DNA of 64,000 bases from Thiodiazotropha sp040506705 (GCA_040506705.1 JBEVWG010000046.1:70042-134041); one strand, 5' to 3'; positions 17,669 to 26,606 are shown, counted from the first letter of the stretch. Made by a program: numbers and translations. The notes: generated from the sequence alone by a model not told the origin.

Positions 17669-18271
17669 ATGAAGAACACACAGACTTTCATCATCGAATA
17701 CGACCAAAAAATATACGATTTCAGTGACATGGCCTGCCAGATTCTCGGTGTAGACGAACTGCATAAAATACATCTCAGGGACGACATCCACCGCTTGAAT
17801 CGTGGCCCCGTAGCGGAGCAGATCGAGGTCTGTCGCAGCGCGCTTGCCGAAGGCTTCAGAGAGTTTGCCGAGCTCTACGATGCATTTGTTACCGAAGTGA
17901 TTGGGCCTCTCTACGGGGGTATCATTAGCTACCAACGGCCACCATCCTTTCGCTTTCACTATAGTGGTCGCGGTAGTAGCGCCTTTCACCGCGATCGTGA
18001 CTACGGGGTCAAATGCGGCCGACTCAACCTATGGGTGCCATTGACCCGTGTGTGGGGTGATAACAGTCTGTGGATTGAGAGCGAAGAAGGCGCCGAGGAC
18101 TACACACCGACAGAGTTAGATTACGGCCAGGCACTGATCTTTGACGGTGCCAATTTGAAGCATGGCTCTAAGGTCAACACCACCTCATCGACCCGCGTCA
18201 GTTTTGATCTGAGGTTTGCGCCTCATAGCATGATGGCGCCTGGTAGTCACCTTGTTTTGCTAGTTAGATGA
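17669..18271 (+). CDS. 2-oxoglutarate/Fe(II)-dependent oxygenase, putative tailoring enzyme of the borosin-like locus
   Basis: A 200-aa protein with a double-stranded beta-helix oxygenase signature: H107-R-D109 (HxD) as the first two iron ligands, distal H165 (LKHGS), and R176 eleven residues later as the expected 2-oxoglutarate salt-bridge residue. Supporting motifs are FRFHYSGRGSSAFHRDRDYG and LNLWVPLTRVWGDNSLW. The sequence recalls StrG-like hydroxylases, but I am unsure of the subfamily. It lies 56 nt after the candidate substrate gene on the same strand, so hydroxylation or desaturation of that product is a reasonable inference. A small-molecule hydroxylase cannot be excluded. Confidence 0.8.
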   Translation: MKNTQTFIIEYDQKIYDFSDMACQILGVDELHKIHLRDDIHRLNRGPVAEQIEVCRSALAEGFREFAELYDAFVTEVIGPLYGGIISYQRPPSFRFHYSGRGSSAFHRDRDYGVKCGRLNLWVPLTRVWGDNSLWIESEEGAEDYTPTELDYGQALIFDGANLKHGSKVNTTSSTRVSFDLRFAPHSMMAPGSHLVLLVR

Positions 18272-18601
18272 CATTTATCAAAGAAACCCTTGTCATTTTA
18301 CATTAGCTAACTCACAATTATTTAACTTATAATTTAATAACTTAGATAAGCTTAACATCTATTTCTTATCTATTGATGAGATACATTGACTTATTAAATT
18401 GAACATGAATAATAATGCGCTATATGGCGTTCAGTAGTCACTATTTTTATGGAACTGAACAACAACGGGAATTGATTGCGAAAGAATTTACTTGGAATGG
18501 AATCAGGCTGAAAGCTGAATATCGCTGGTCGGGATGTAGTATTGAGGGAAGCATACCTACGCAACAATATGGTTCATATTGATTTTTAGCAAGATACCCT
18601 T
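18272..18601. other. 330-bp AT-rich spacer
   Basis: The first 150 bp are strongly AT-rich with no gene. The second half contains only a doubtful 52-codon frame (18424-18582). No terminator with a U-tract was found after the oxygenase gene. Confidence 0.5.
18424..18582 (+). CDS. Doubtful 52-aa small reading frame
   Basis: ATG 18424 to TGA 18582 encodes a soluble peptide beginning MAFSSHYFYGTEQQ. No ribosome-binding site is visible and I recognise no family. The composition is protein-like (Trp, Tyr and Gly spread along it), and it lies just downstream of the borosin-like locus, so it is recorded as a possibility only. Confidence 0.2.
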   Translation: MAFSSHYFYGTEQQRELIAKEFTWNGIRLKAEYRWSGCSIEGSIPTQQYGSY

Positions 18602-19339
18602 ATGGTGCTAGAAGCACTCTCGACTCAAGATCTGATTATTGTTGCAATCATTATCTGTTCTGCCTATCTGGTGAGAGGCATAGCCGGCTTTGGTTCAGGC
18701 TTGATTGCGATTCCCCTACTCGCATTGATGATGCCTCTGTCATTTGCAGTACCGCTAATCGTTCTTCTGGACTACGTCGCTTCTGCGAGCCATGGTGTTA
18801 AACATCACGAATCGATCCAGTGGCGAGACCTGATACCACTACTCCCCTTTTCTGTCATTGGCGTGCTGTTGGCTCTCTATCTGTTCAACTATGTTGATGC
18901 TCAAATACTGCAATATGGTCTTGGCGTTTTTCTCCTCTTGTTTGCCATCTACTCACTGTTTTCAATATCACCTAATACCAAGTTGTCTCTAATGTGGGCA
19001 ATACCTGGTGGAACATTGGGGGGCTTTATAGGCACTCTCTTCGGTACAGGTGGCCCCTTCTATGTCCTCTATCTGAAAATTAGAGGACTGGACAAAACCC
19101 AGTTTCGAGCAACTTTCGCCACAATTTTTCTGATTGACGGTATGAGTCGTATTATTGGTTACCTTGTATCCGGCTTTTTTGATCTCGCGCTTCTCAAAGT
19201 GGCCGCAATTACCATCCCTCTCATGGCTATTGGCATGTATGTTGGTGGACACGTGCACAGCAACCTGTCTCAACAGACATTCCAACGTGGCATAAGCATT
19301 CTACTTATAGTCAGTGGTATTTCGCTGTTGATAAAATAA
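18602..19339 (+). CDS. TauE/SafE-family sulfite/anion exporter permease
   Basis: A 245-aa polytopic membrane protein with about seven to eight hydrophobic spans. The N-terminal block RGIAGFGSGLIAIPLLALMM and the central GGFIGTLFGTGGPFYVLYL segment are the paired glycine-rich family motifs. Members export sulfite, sulfoacetate or related organic acids; a role in sulfur metabolism would fit the suggested organism. It is 330 bp downstream of the oxygenase and is probably a separate transcription unit. The substrate cannot be read from the sequence. Confidence 0.85.
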   Translation: MVLEALSTQDLIIVAIIICSAYLVRGIAGFGSGLIAIPLLALMMPLSFAVPLIVLLDYVASASHGVKHHESIQWRDLIPLLPFSVIGVLLALYLFNYVDAQILQYGLGVFLLLFAIYSLFSISPNTKLSLMWAIPGGTLGGFIGTLFGTGGPFYVLYLKIRGLDKTQFRATFATIFLIDGMSRIIGYLVSGFFDLALLKVAAITIPLMAIGMYVGGHVHSNLSQQTFQRGISILLIVSGISLLIK

Positions 19340-19341
19340 AC

Positions 19342-19363
19342 TTTCTTGGAGATACTCAAGAAA
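19342..19363. terminator. Small hairpin between two convergent genes
   Basis: TTTCTTG, an 8-nt loop, CAAGAAA lie in the 26-bp gap between the convergent permease and FAH-hydrolase genes. The A/T ends make it usable in both directions, but the stem is short. Confidence 0.4.
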
Positions 19364-19365
19364 CA

Positions 19366-20133
19366 CTAGTTAAATGGATTGACTAGCGCACCTATTCCAT
19401 CAATATGTATTTCCACTGTACAACCCTGGGGCATAGGGCCAGCACCTAATGATGTACCACAGACAATCACATCCCCTGGATTGAGTGTCATGTCTTTTGA
19501 AAGCCTACTCACAATCTGACGTGGGGAGTAAAACATATCACTAACTGGATAATTCTGATGTTCAACACCATCCACCAGAGTTTTTACATACAGAGCATCC
19601 ACATCCAAGCCAGTGGCAATAGCTGGTCCCACCGCACCAAAGGTGTCAAAACTCTTGGCCCTGGTCCACTGGACAAATGAAGGGTCTTCCTTCATCAATC
19701 CCCGTGCGGTGACATCATTTACGCAGGTATATCCAAAGATGTACTTATCTGCATCATGCTCATTGATATCACAACAGCGCTCTCCGATAACAATGCCAAG
19801 CTCACCTTCGAATGCCACGGGGCCATCATAGGAAGCAGGTTGACGGATGGTTTGTCCCGTCGCTAAGAAAGAGCCATTTGCTTTCATGAAGTAAAGTGGA
19901 TGCGCTGGTTGTGACCACCCTTCCTTTTCTGCCCTGGAACGAAAATTGTTCCACAATCCAATCATTTTGGTAGGTTCACTCGGAATGAGAAGATTAATTT
20001 CCGAAGTTGGTAAAAATTCACCTGTAGCCTTTGAATTACGAAACATCTCCCCTTGATAAACCGCAACATGGTCGTTCCTTAACACACCAAACCCTTCCTT
20101 ACCCAAATACTCAAAACGAACCCACTGTTCCAC
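19366..20133 (-). CDS. Fumarylacetoacetate hydrolase (FAH) family protein
   Basis: A 255-aa FAH-fold enzyme. Metal-binding and active-site motifs are visible: FEGELGIVIG (acidic metal ligands), YTCVNDVTARGL, the RAKSFDTFGAVGP block and the late DVIVCGTSLGAGP. Relatives hydrolyse or decarboxylate acylpyruvates and similar beta-diketo acids, or act as 2-keto-4-pentenoate hydratases in aromatic-ring degradation. No other catabolic genes stand beside it, so the exact substrate is unknown. It is convergent with the TauE-like gene. Confidence 0.88.
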   Translation of the reverse strand: MEQWVRFEYLGKEGFGVLRNDHVAVYQGEMFRNSKATGEFLPTSEINLLIPSEPTKMIGLWNNFRSRAEKEGWSQPAHPLYFMKANGSFLATGQTIRQPASYDGPVAFEGELGIVIGERCCDINEHDADKYIFGYTCVNDVTARGLMKEDPSFVQWTRAKSFDTFGAVGPAIATGLDVDALYVKTLVDGVEHQNYPVSDMFYSPRQIVSRLSKDMTLNPGDVIVCGTSLGAGPMPQGCTVEIHIDGIGALVNPFN

Positions 20134-20515
20134 AATCCCTCTCCATTATCGTTAAGTTTCAAATCGCGTCTACTATCCAATTACTTTAATAAATATCTAT
20201 AACAAACTGATTTGATTGAGATAACCTCTATCTATAACTCTTAATATCCCTCAATCGAGAAAATCTAAAATTTTTATATTCGCGCCGACATAAAGAAGGT
20301 CAATGGCAATCAATTCAAAAAGTGATCATCAAATTCATGGCAATAGAGTCTCACACAGAATTTTATTCACATCTTTCAGACTTTAAAAGCCTATTCACTT
20401 AAGAACCTTTCTGGCGTGTCGATAAACCGGGTCAGAAGGATATGTCACTGTTTACGTTGTCACAGGTAAGCAAGCTGTATCATAACTGAAATTTACCTGA
20501 TCATTGGCTATCAAT
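20134..20515. other. AT-rich spacer of about 380 bp between the FAH gene and a small membrane-protein gene
   Basis: It separates the divergent FAH-family gene and the 77-aa membrane-protein gene, so promoters of both are expected here. No long reading frame, clear repeat or RNA gene is visible. Confidence 0.5.
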
Positions 20516-20749
20516 ATGCTTGAAAATATCTACAAAATGACTTTAACAAGTTTTGCTATAGGCTCCCTGTTTTTACCCTTAATTTTGTTTGTTATCCATT
20601 TGGAGTCACACTATACAGGAGCCACCCAATTGAATAGTTTAGCCTTGTATGAACTATTCATAATTCTGGCTCTATTCATCTTCCCCTTTAGTGCAATGAA
20701 ACTCCTTCAGGTCTCCTGGAATAAAACCAAAGACAGCCATCCCTTCTAA
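20516..20749 (+). CDS. Small two-span membrane protein, unknown
   Basis: From ATG 20516 the frame encodes 77 aa with two hydrophobic segments (about residues 10-30 and 43-63) separated by a short polar loop, and a basic, polar C-terminus. A TTG at 20504 would add four residues. No clear ribosome-binding site is present, and the family is not recognised. The hydrophobic pattern is what makes it a credible gene. Confidence 0.45.
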   Translation: MLENIYKMTLTSFAIGSLFLPLILFVIHLESHYTGATQLNSLALYELFIILALFIFPFSAMKLLQVSWNKTKDSHPF

Positions 20750-20771
20750 CCCGACGCGTCAATCATGAAGA

Positions 20772-21695
20772 TCATAATCTCTTCTCTAGATTTTTAATGC
20801 GTATTTGGCTTTTTTTATCATCTGGGTCAAATTTTAGAGCAGTTTTCCATAGCTCGACAGCTTTTACAGGTTCTTCACGAACAGTTCTTACGCCTTTCAG
20901 GTAGAGATTTTTTCCAAGCTCTTTGCGCAAACCATGCAGCCTCTTTATTGCAGAAGGATCACGAATAAAGACCTTTTCTGCCTTAGTAAGATGATGGAGG
21001 GATTTTTCATACTTTGCTAATTTAAAAGCGGCACGGGCTTGTACGACTCTGATCTTCATCAACATATTTTTCAGTTCAGTATCTCTGGGATACTTCAGAA
21101 TATGCTTTTCCAGCTCTTCAATATAAGTTGTAACATCGGAGGCTCTATGCTCTGCCTGCAAGATAGCCTGACGTGAATAGACATAACCTTCATCATGATA
21201 GTTATTTTTACTTTCTCTATTCGATCTCTTTTTTTGATAGCCTTGAGAAATCGCCACCTTTTTCTGCATTTTAAGCTTCAGATTCTCTCTGTTTATTCTA
21301 CGCAATCCCTTTAATGCTGCGTCATGTTGTGGATCAAGTGCTAGAATTTCGAAAAATAGCTTTTCCGCACTCTTCAGGTCTCCCTTGTTGTGCGCTTTTT
21401 TGGCAGTTGATAATAATCTCTTGCTCTTATCCTCTATTTGCGCTTTGAGGCTCTCTATCTTTTTCTCGATTTTTCTACTTTTACCTGACAATGTTCTGGC
21501 AATTCGATATTCGTATAGCGCTTTCTGTAAATCCCCTTTCTGCTCGTGTCTGGCTGCCGATATAAGCCAGGTAGAGGGCTTTGAAAATGCCCCGTCATGC
21601 CGTTCGGAAACTGAACCTTTTTTTGCACATCCCAAACTGAGAACCAGCAGTAACAATATTGGAGCATAGCTTAGCCTAGCCATCACGCCAGTCAC
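20772..21695 (-). CDS. TPR-repeat lipoprotein in the kinase/deacetylase operon
   Basis: A 307-aa lipoprotein with lipobox LSLGC (Cys23). The rest is highly charged and Lys-rich, with TPR-like helices: an AARHEQKGDLQKALYEYRIA unit near 48-67, and units near 95-130, 220-250 and 285-305. Its ATG overlaps the stop of the deacetylase gene (ATGA at 21692-21695), so the two are translationally coupled. Partner binding in the periplasm is likely but the partner is unknown. It resembles the LysM/TPR lipoprotein at the end of the T6SS operon in general design. Confidence 0.78.
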   Translation of the reverse strand: MTGVMARLSYAPILLLLVLSLGCAKKGSVSERHDGAFSKPSTWLISAARHEQKGDLQKALYEYRIARTLSGKSRKIEKKIESLKAQIEDKSKRLLSTAKKAHNKGDLKSAEKLFFEILALDPQHDAALKGLRRINRENLKLKMQKKVAISQGYQKKRSNRESKNNYHDEGYVYSRQAILQAEHRASDVTTYIEELEKHILKYPRDTELKNMLMKIRVVQARAAFKLAKYEKSLHHLTKAEKVFIRDPSAIKRLHGLRKELGKNLYLKGVRTVREEPVKAVELWKTALKFDPDDKKSQIRIKNLEKRL

Positions 21696-22684
21696 CGTGG
21701 CTGAAAGGTAATTAACTTGGATACGAAATCATCCATGCCACGATCCCCAAAAATCATAGTTCTGTTTAGAAGATAGGGGTAGGTAAAAGCAGCATTCGCT
21801 GCTGGTCGGACTGTCAAGCCAAGCAGAAGACCATGAGCTTTCAATTCATCTATAACCCGACTATTTGCATCGCCAAAAGGATAGGCAAAAAAGCGGGGGG
21901 TAGCTGATAACTCTGTGGAAAGCTTGCGTGAGGGCACTCTAACCTCCTCACGTACTCTCTTAGCATATTCTGCTTTCCCCTCACCAGCCTTCTTAACAGC
22001 AAGGTTGGAATGGGTCTTCGAATGGGGTTGTATACTGATTAACCCACTCTTTTTCATGGCCAGAAGTTGTTTTGTTTTCAATCCACCGTTATTCATGTAG
22101 TCACTGTAAATGAATACAGTAGCTGGAAATTCAAACTCTTTCAGGATTGGATAGGCGACTTCGAATATAGAACGATGACCATCATCAATAGTCAGCACAA
22201 CCGAGCGCTTGGGCAAAACCTGATCGCCACGAAGAAAATTGTATAATTCGTGCAGGTGAATTACCCGGTAGCCATTTTCACTAAGATAGCTAAGTTGTTG
22301 CTGAAATTGTTGGGGGGAGACTTCCAATCTCCCACCTTTGTCACCAAAGCGGTGATAACACAATATCGGGACAGTCTGATATCCATCAAACTCAATACCT
22401 GTTGGATTATGACTCTTTAAAGGAATAATGATCTCATTTCCAGCCGATATAGCGCCTGGCGAATTGGCATCTTCTATCATCCATGCGAGATCTTTATCTC
22501 CCAGATATCGGCGAGCGAGACTTTGTGCATCCTCCTTACCAACGCGAAGCACCACAAACTCACTATCTTTGGCGATAACTTTGCTGGTTGTTGGGCTAGT
22601 GGAACAGGCCGTACCTAACAAAATATAGATCACAAGCAATGTGCCGGTGGTGTATTTCCTCAAAGATACAGATCTCAAAATCAT
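21692..22684 (-). CDS. Polysaccharide deacetylase (NodB-type) lipoprotein with LysM-like N-terminus
   Basis: A 330-aa lipoprotein with lipobox LLGTAC (Cys27). A LysM-like segment (about residues 42-92, ending in GNEIIIPLK) is followed by a NodB carbohydrate-esterase-4 domain. Catalytic signatures are TIDDGHRS (metal-binding and base Asp pair) and QPHSKTHSNL (the H-x3-H zinc ligands), with the late FAYPFG block. Such enzymes remove acetyl groups from N-acetylglucosamine polymers, for example peptidoglycan or exopolysaccharide. Position between a membrane kinase and a TPR lipoprotein suggests local cell-wall modification under signalling control; this is inference. Confidence 0.88.
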   Translation of the reverse strand: MILRSVSLRKYTTGTLLVIYILLGTACSTSPTTSKVIAKDSEFVVLRVGKEDAQSLARRYLGDKDLAWMIEDANSPGAISAGNEIIIPLKSHNPTGIEFDGYQTVPILCYHRFGDKGGRLEVSPQQFQQQLSYLSENGYRVIHLHELYNFLRGDQVLPKRSVVLTIDDGHRSIFEVAYPILKEFEFPATVFIYSDYMNNGGLKTKQLLAMKKSGLISIQPHSKTHSNLAVKKAGEGKAEYAKRVREEVRVPSRKLSTELSATPRFFAYPFGDANSRVIDELKAHGLLLGLTVRPAANAAFTYPYLLNRTMIFGDRGMDDFVSKLITFQPR

Positions 22685-22779
22685 ATCGTTAGAGCACCAG
22701 ACTGACGCCTTGATTTAGACGCTTAGAGTCATTCAGATGTAACCTGTTGAAACTTTCACTAAGGCAGACCATTGATTAC

Positions 22780-24579
22780 CTAATTTCGTTTCATGATGCG
22801 TGTTGCATCATTGTCTATATCAGCTGAAGGTGAGGGGCTAGCTTTTGTATTGGTGGTATCGGTAGTAGCCTGCTGATTTCGAACAGGAGCAATGTTGGTC
22901 CTATCATCATCGACCACTATCTCTTCTGTTTCTGTTTCGATGTCTGATTCTTGAGTCTGAGTTACTTCCTCTGACAACTGTTCTGTTTGTTCAAGTTTCT
23001 GCAACTCATCAGCCATTCTATTGTAATCTGTATAGAGCAAGCCTAACTCATCATTTCTTTCCTGCCGGATACGATAGCCATAGTTACCCCGCCTTACATG
23101 ACTCATTGCTTTTCGGAGAACTTTCATCGGTATCGTGATCCCTGTTGCCAGCAGATAAGCGACTATGACCACAGTCATTACCACGGCCAATAGCAAACCC
23201 AGCATTGTATAAAATGTAAGATCAGCAGCAGCTATCAATGGTGTTTGGGACAATCCAAGTTGCACGCCGCCTATGGTCTTGTTCTGAAATAGCAAGGGTG
23301 CCTGAAAATCGAATACATCATCTCCATTCCATACATCTTCCGAGATCATCATTCCACCCTCTTTCCGTAGAAAGTTATCTCGCTCAGATATATCGAGACT
23401 TTTACCCACCTCATCAAGGGAGGTACTCGCCCTTAGTATCCTTTTGTGATCGAAAATCCTCAGATAACTGATCTGTTGCCGACCGTTAATCTCCTGTACA
23501 AAGGTCTCTACTGCTACCCAGTCCTGGATTAATACTGCTTCAGCACTTTCTATCGCTATAAATTCTGCAAGTGTACTACCCGAATCGAGGGTCAACTCGG
23601 TCATCGTATCCACTTGTTTCTGATAAACAAGAAAAGAGCCTAATATCATGGCCAGTGACACTACAAGCGCCATCGCAGCAGTCCACTTGATCCTTAGCGG
23701 TAGAATTTTAGACTCATTGAGATGCTCTTGCTTTTCATCGATTTCATGAACCACACGTCGTAGCGCACCTGCCAGATCCTTGCCGGTCTGATAACGACTT
23801 TCAGGGTTTTTACTCAGTAATTTCTCAATAATCGCTTTTAAACTCTGCGGGATGTCAGTTTTTCTTATATCGATCGGAGCAGGATCTTCCTGCACGATCT
23901 TCATCAGCAATGAAGTCAGAGTTTCAGAAACAAAGGGTTTTACCCCGGTAATCAGCTGATAGAGTATGACACCCAGCGAAAACAGATCGGATCGTCCATC
24001 GACCTGTTGACCTTCTACTTGTTCAGGGGACATATACTGAGGTGTTCCCAAAACGGAGCCAATTCTGGTGCGATGCTCTTTGTTGGGTGCATCCATCCGT
24101 GCAATACCGAAATCGGTGATGCGTATGGTATTGCTGTAACCTGGTGAAATAATATTACCCGGCTTGACATCCCGGTGGACGATTCCCTTAGCGTGGGAAT
24201 AGTCCAATGCTTCGGCAAGTTGTATCCCATAAACTACTGCATCCCTCGTAGATATGGGGGTATCGCAATCCATCATATCCTCTAGGGTACGACCTTCAAG
24301 AAACTCCATGGCAATATAGGGGCCCTGCTCTGCCTCTCCAACATCGAAAATAGTGACAATGTTAGGGTGGGTCAGCTTTCCTGCTGCCTTTGCTTCCTGG
24401 AGAAAACGGTATCGGTACTCAGGATCGACAGCACATTCACCTCGCAATAGCTTAATAGCCAATGTGCGGTTGATTTCAGGGTCAAATGCTTTATAGACAA
24501 TAGACATTGCGCCTTCGCCTACCTCTTCAATCAATTGAAATCTTCCAATTGACTCTGGCATAGGATACATATTATCCAA
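22780..24579 (-). CDS. Membrane Ser/Thr protein kinase (PpkA-like) with periplasmic sensor and HAMP domain
   Basis: A 599-aa Hanks-type kinase. The kinase domain (about 11-275) has a Gly-rich loop (EEVGEGAMSIVYKAF), catalytic loop HRDVKPGN, DFGIAR and the activation segment GTPQYMSPEQ. A membrane span (about 300-320), a periplasmic sensor of about 135 residues, a second span (about 455-478) and a HAMP domain (about 478-535) follow, then an acidic, Thr-rich tail that could be autophosphorylated. In T6SS systems PpkA phosphorylates Fha and is opposed by PppA; both partners are encoded at 1738-3276 and 10786-11541. A kinase unrelated to T6SS cannot be ruled out. Confidence 0.88.
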   Translation of the reverse strand: MDNMYPMPESIGRFQLIEEVGEGAMSIVYKAFDPEINRTLAIKLLRGECAVDPEYRYRFLQEAKAAGKLTHPNIVTIFDVGEAEQGPYIAMEFLEGRTLEDMMDCDTPISTRDAVVYGIQLAEALDYSHAKGIVHRDVKPGNIISPGYSNTIRITDFGIARMDAPNKEHRTRIGSVLGTPQYMSPEQVEGQQVDGRSDLFSLGVILYQLITGVKPFVSETLTSLLMKIVQEDPAPIDIRKTDIPQSLKAIIEKLLSKNPESRYQTGKDLAGALRRVVHEIDEKQEHLNESKILPLRIKWTAAMALVVSLAMILGSFLVYQKQVDTMTELTLDSGSTLAEFIAIESAEAVLIQDWVAVETFVQEINGRQQISYLRIFDHKRILRASTSLDEVGKSLDISERDNFLRKEGGMMISEDVWNGDDVFDFQAPLLFQNKTIGGVQLGLSQTPLIAAADLTFYTMLGLLLAVVMTVVIVAYLLATGITIPMKVLRKAMSHVRRGNYGYRIRQERNDELGLLYTDYNRMADELQKLEQTEQLSEEVTQTQESDIETETEEIVVDDDRTNIAPVRNQQATTDTTNTKASPSPSADIDNDATRIMKRN

Positions 24580-24918
24580 ATTACCTCTCCTGCAACTTCG
24601 CCTTACAACACTGGCAGATTTGCCTGTGTATCACCCCTGGAACAGTAAAAAAGCAGAGATCGGTCCAGCCCCCTGGAACACCGATTATTTTGCTCTTCTG
24701 CATAGAAACCGAGGGCCAATGACAAGTTTTAGCTGGAATTCACTATACAATATCGCCTCTTTCCCTGAAAGAGTGTAGCAAATCGACAAAAACTTATTGA
24801 CGTAACCCTTTTATTTGATTAGCTTTCCTATAAGTAGATAGTTGATTCCAAAGCCACAATGAATGGACTTTCAGCCTGAACAATCCTGGAAATCGGGCCA
24901 ATAATAAGCGGGCATCTC
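24580..24918. other. Divergent promoter region between kinase operon and gene at 24919
   Basis: 339 bp with no gene. Both flanking genes point outward, so promoters for both are expected. A possible -35 TTGACG lies at 24797-24802 with only a poor -10 match 17 nt later, so no promoter is called. Confidence 0.45.
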
Positions 24919-25704
24919 ATGACAGAATCTTTCGACATCCCAAGACTCATAGAATTACGCAAGCTCACCCGCTCGGTTTCTGAACGGATAGAAACACGGC
25001 TTAAGTCCTATCTGTCCACTTTAGCACCACTTTTTTCGCCACAACCCATACTCGGAGAATATATTCGTGGTGTCTCAAAGTCATCTGTGAAGGGGGCGGA
25101 AAAGAATTTCCAAGAACTGAAAAACAACTATCTGGCAATTGCAAGACAAGCCCCATTCTCACTCGATTCAGAAATCTCCTCACCTCTGGATATATTTGCA
25201 GCCACCCCTGCATTAACCCCCGTCACCTACCCCTACAAAGCGGAAAAAGAGGGTAAGTCTGCAGAACTTACCGTCACTTCACCGTTGAAATGGATACTCT
25301 CCTATCCTGAGATGACACCCTCAAAGATACTCAATCTGCTACAAGGGAACCGGAATCAAGTTAGAGATGAGCTTTCACATATGCTGTTGCAATGCCTTAC
25401 GTTAAACCTTGTCCTGGCTAAGCAGAGCGGACTGAAAGGCATTTTGAACGACTTGCGCTTTCAACTGGAGTCAACGCAGATGGAAGGCTTAGGTGAGCTT
25501 CCCGTGCTTATGGTCTCTTGCCCGGTCTCGACTGAACTTCCTGCAGATGATGTCATCATTCAGAATACTGAAATTTCTGGTATTCCCTCATTCGAGGAGA
25601 TAATCAAGATTGAGGACATCAGGACAATGTCAGATCCCTTGCGCCAAACCATGCTCTCGATAACCCAGGAAGTTACTCCTGAGATCTATCAGGAAATCAC
25701 ATAG
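24919..25704 (+). CDS. Cytoplasmic protein of unknown function beside the kinase operon
   Basis: A 261-aa protein without signal peptide or membrane span. It is mainly helical in appearance, with a basic N-terminal third (residues about 10-60), a Pro-rich middle (about 85-110) and an acidic, Ile-rich end. I do not recognise a family. It is divergent from the PpkA-like kinase gene and may share its control region. Confidence 0.7.
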   Translation: MTESFDIPRLIELRKLTRSVSERIETRLKSYLSTLAPLFSPQPILGEYIRGVSKSSVKGAEKNFQELKNNYLAIARQAPFSLDSEISSPLDIFAATPALTPVTYPYKAEKEGKSAELTVTSPLKWILSYPEMTPSKILNLLQGNRNQVRDELSHMLLQCLTLNLVLAKQSGLKGILNDLRFQLESTQMEGLGELPVLMVSCPVSTELPADDVIIQNTEISGIPSFEEIIKIEDIRTMSDPLRQTMLSITQEVTPEIYQEIT

Positions 25705-26017
25705 CTGCACTCTCGGTGAATTTGATGAGACATTTTCCTGTTTGTCTCAGCCATTTAAGTGTGACGATCTGTTCAATATTGTTCGTGCCAGCTTGATTCA
25801 ATCAGTGTTAACAGCCCCTAGTGGGCCCCTCTGTAAATCCGGTAACCCTCAGCCGCACCACAAGCGCCATTGGCAAGGCATGCGAGCATAGGGCTAGATC
25901 TTATGCGCCGAGGCATCTTAAATAATTACTATAAATAAAATATGGTTTATCTTCTTCAGTGTTCTTCTTAAAATCTGCGCTATTCTTTGAATTCAACTCT
26001 AATAACAGGATAGAAAT
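25705..26017. other. 313-bp spacer upstream of tpx
   Basis: No gene seen. The last 100 bp are AT-rich and should carry the tpx promoter; AACAGGATAG supplies a weak ribosome-binding site (AGGA) just before the ATG at 26018. Confidence 0.45.
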
Positions 26018-26518
26018 ATGGCTACTATCACCCTTGAAGGCAATCAGATTAATACTAATGGCGATCTTCCCGCAGTAGGATCCGAAGCGCCTGAATTCTC
26101 ATTGACTGCTGGAGATCTTTCAGATGTTTCGCTTGATAACTATGCCGGCAAAAAGAAATTGCTGAACATTGTTCCAAGCCTTGATACTGGTGTTTGCGCC
26201 ACTTCTACAATCACTTTCAATAAAGCTATGGCCGGTAAATCCAACTCCGTAGCCTTGGTGATCTCTGCCGACTTGCCGTTTGCTCAAGGCCGATTCTGCA
26301 GTGCTGAAGGTGTGGATAATGTCGTCTCGCTCTCTATGATGAAAAATCGAAACTTCGCTAAAGATTATGGCGTATTGATCACCGACGGCCCGTTGGCAGG
26401 CATTTGTGCCCGTGCTGTGGTCATCCTGGATGAGAACAACAAGGTAATCTACTCTCAGTTGGTACCTGAAATTGTGCAGGAACCTGACTACGACGCAGCC
26501 CTTGCACATCTTGATTGA
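26018..26518 (+). CDS. tpx: Thiol peroxidase Tpx (atypical 2-Cys peroxiredoxin)
   Basis: A 166-aa enzyme of the standard Tpx length. The peroxidatic cysteine C60 sits in the family motif SLDTGVCATST and the resolving cysteine C94 in GRFCSAEG, so the intramolecular disulfide mechanism is intact. Tpx reduces hydrogen and lipid hydroperoxides using thioredoxin. It appears monocistronic, ending at a strong bidirectional terminator. A second, unrelated peroxiredoxin is encoded at 29670-30275. Confidence 0.97.
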   Translation: MATITLEGNQINTNGDLPAVGSEAPEFSLTAGDLSDVSLDNYAGKKKLLNIVPSLDTGVCATSTITFNKAMAGKSNSVALVISADLPFAQGRFCSAEGVDNVVSLSMMKNRNFAKDYGVLITDGPLAGICARAVVILDENNKVIYSQLVPEIVQEPDYDAALAHLD

Positions 26519-26566
26519 AGGTTGAGGTGGCTGATCTGATCAAGTAGGTCATCAGATCTATAGCTG

Positions 26567-26595
26567 AAAAAAGGGCGCTTGATGCGCCCTTTTTT
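26567..26595. terminator. Bidirectional intrinsic terminator between tpx and the Lys-rich membrane-protein gene
   Basis: AAAAAAGGGCGC, a 5-nt loop, GCGCCCTTTTTT: a GC-rich core flanked by A and T runs, usable by tpx on + and by the convergent gene on -. Confidence 0.93.
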
Positions 26596-26606
26596 ACGAA
26601 AGAAAG

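Noticed and set aside
17067..17989. Two long minus-strand frames (204 and 267 aa) opposite the beta-repeat/heptad gene
   Set aside because: Their sequences are low-complexity mirrors of the repeats (Val/Thr/Ser strings), overlap each other, and conflict with the better supported + strand genes.
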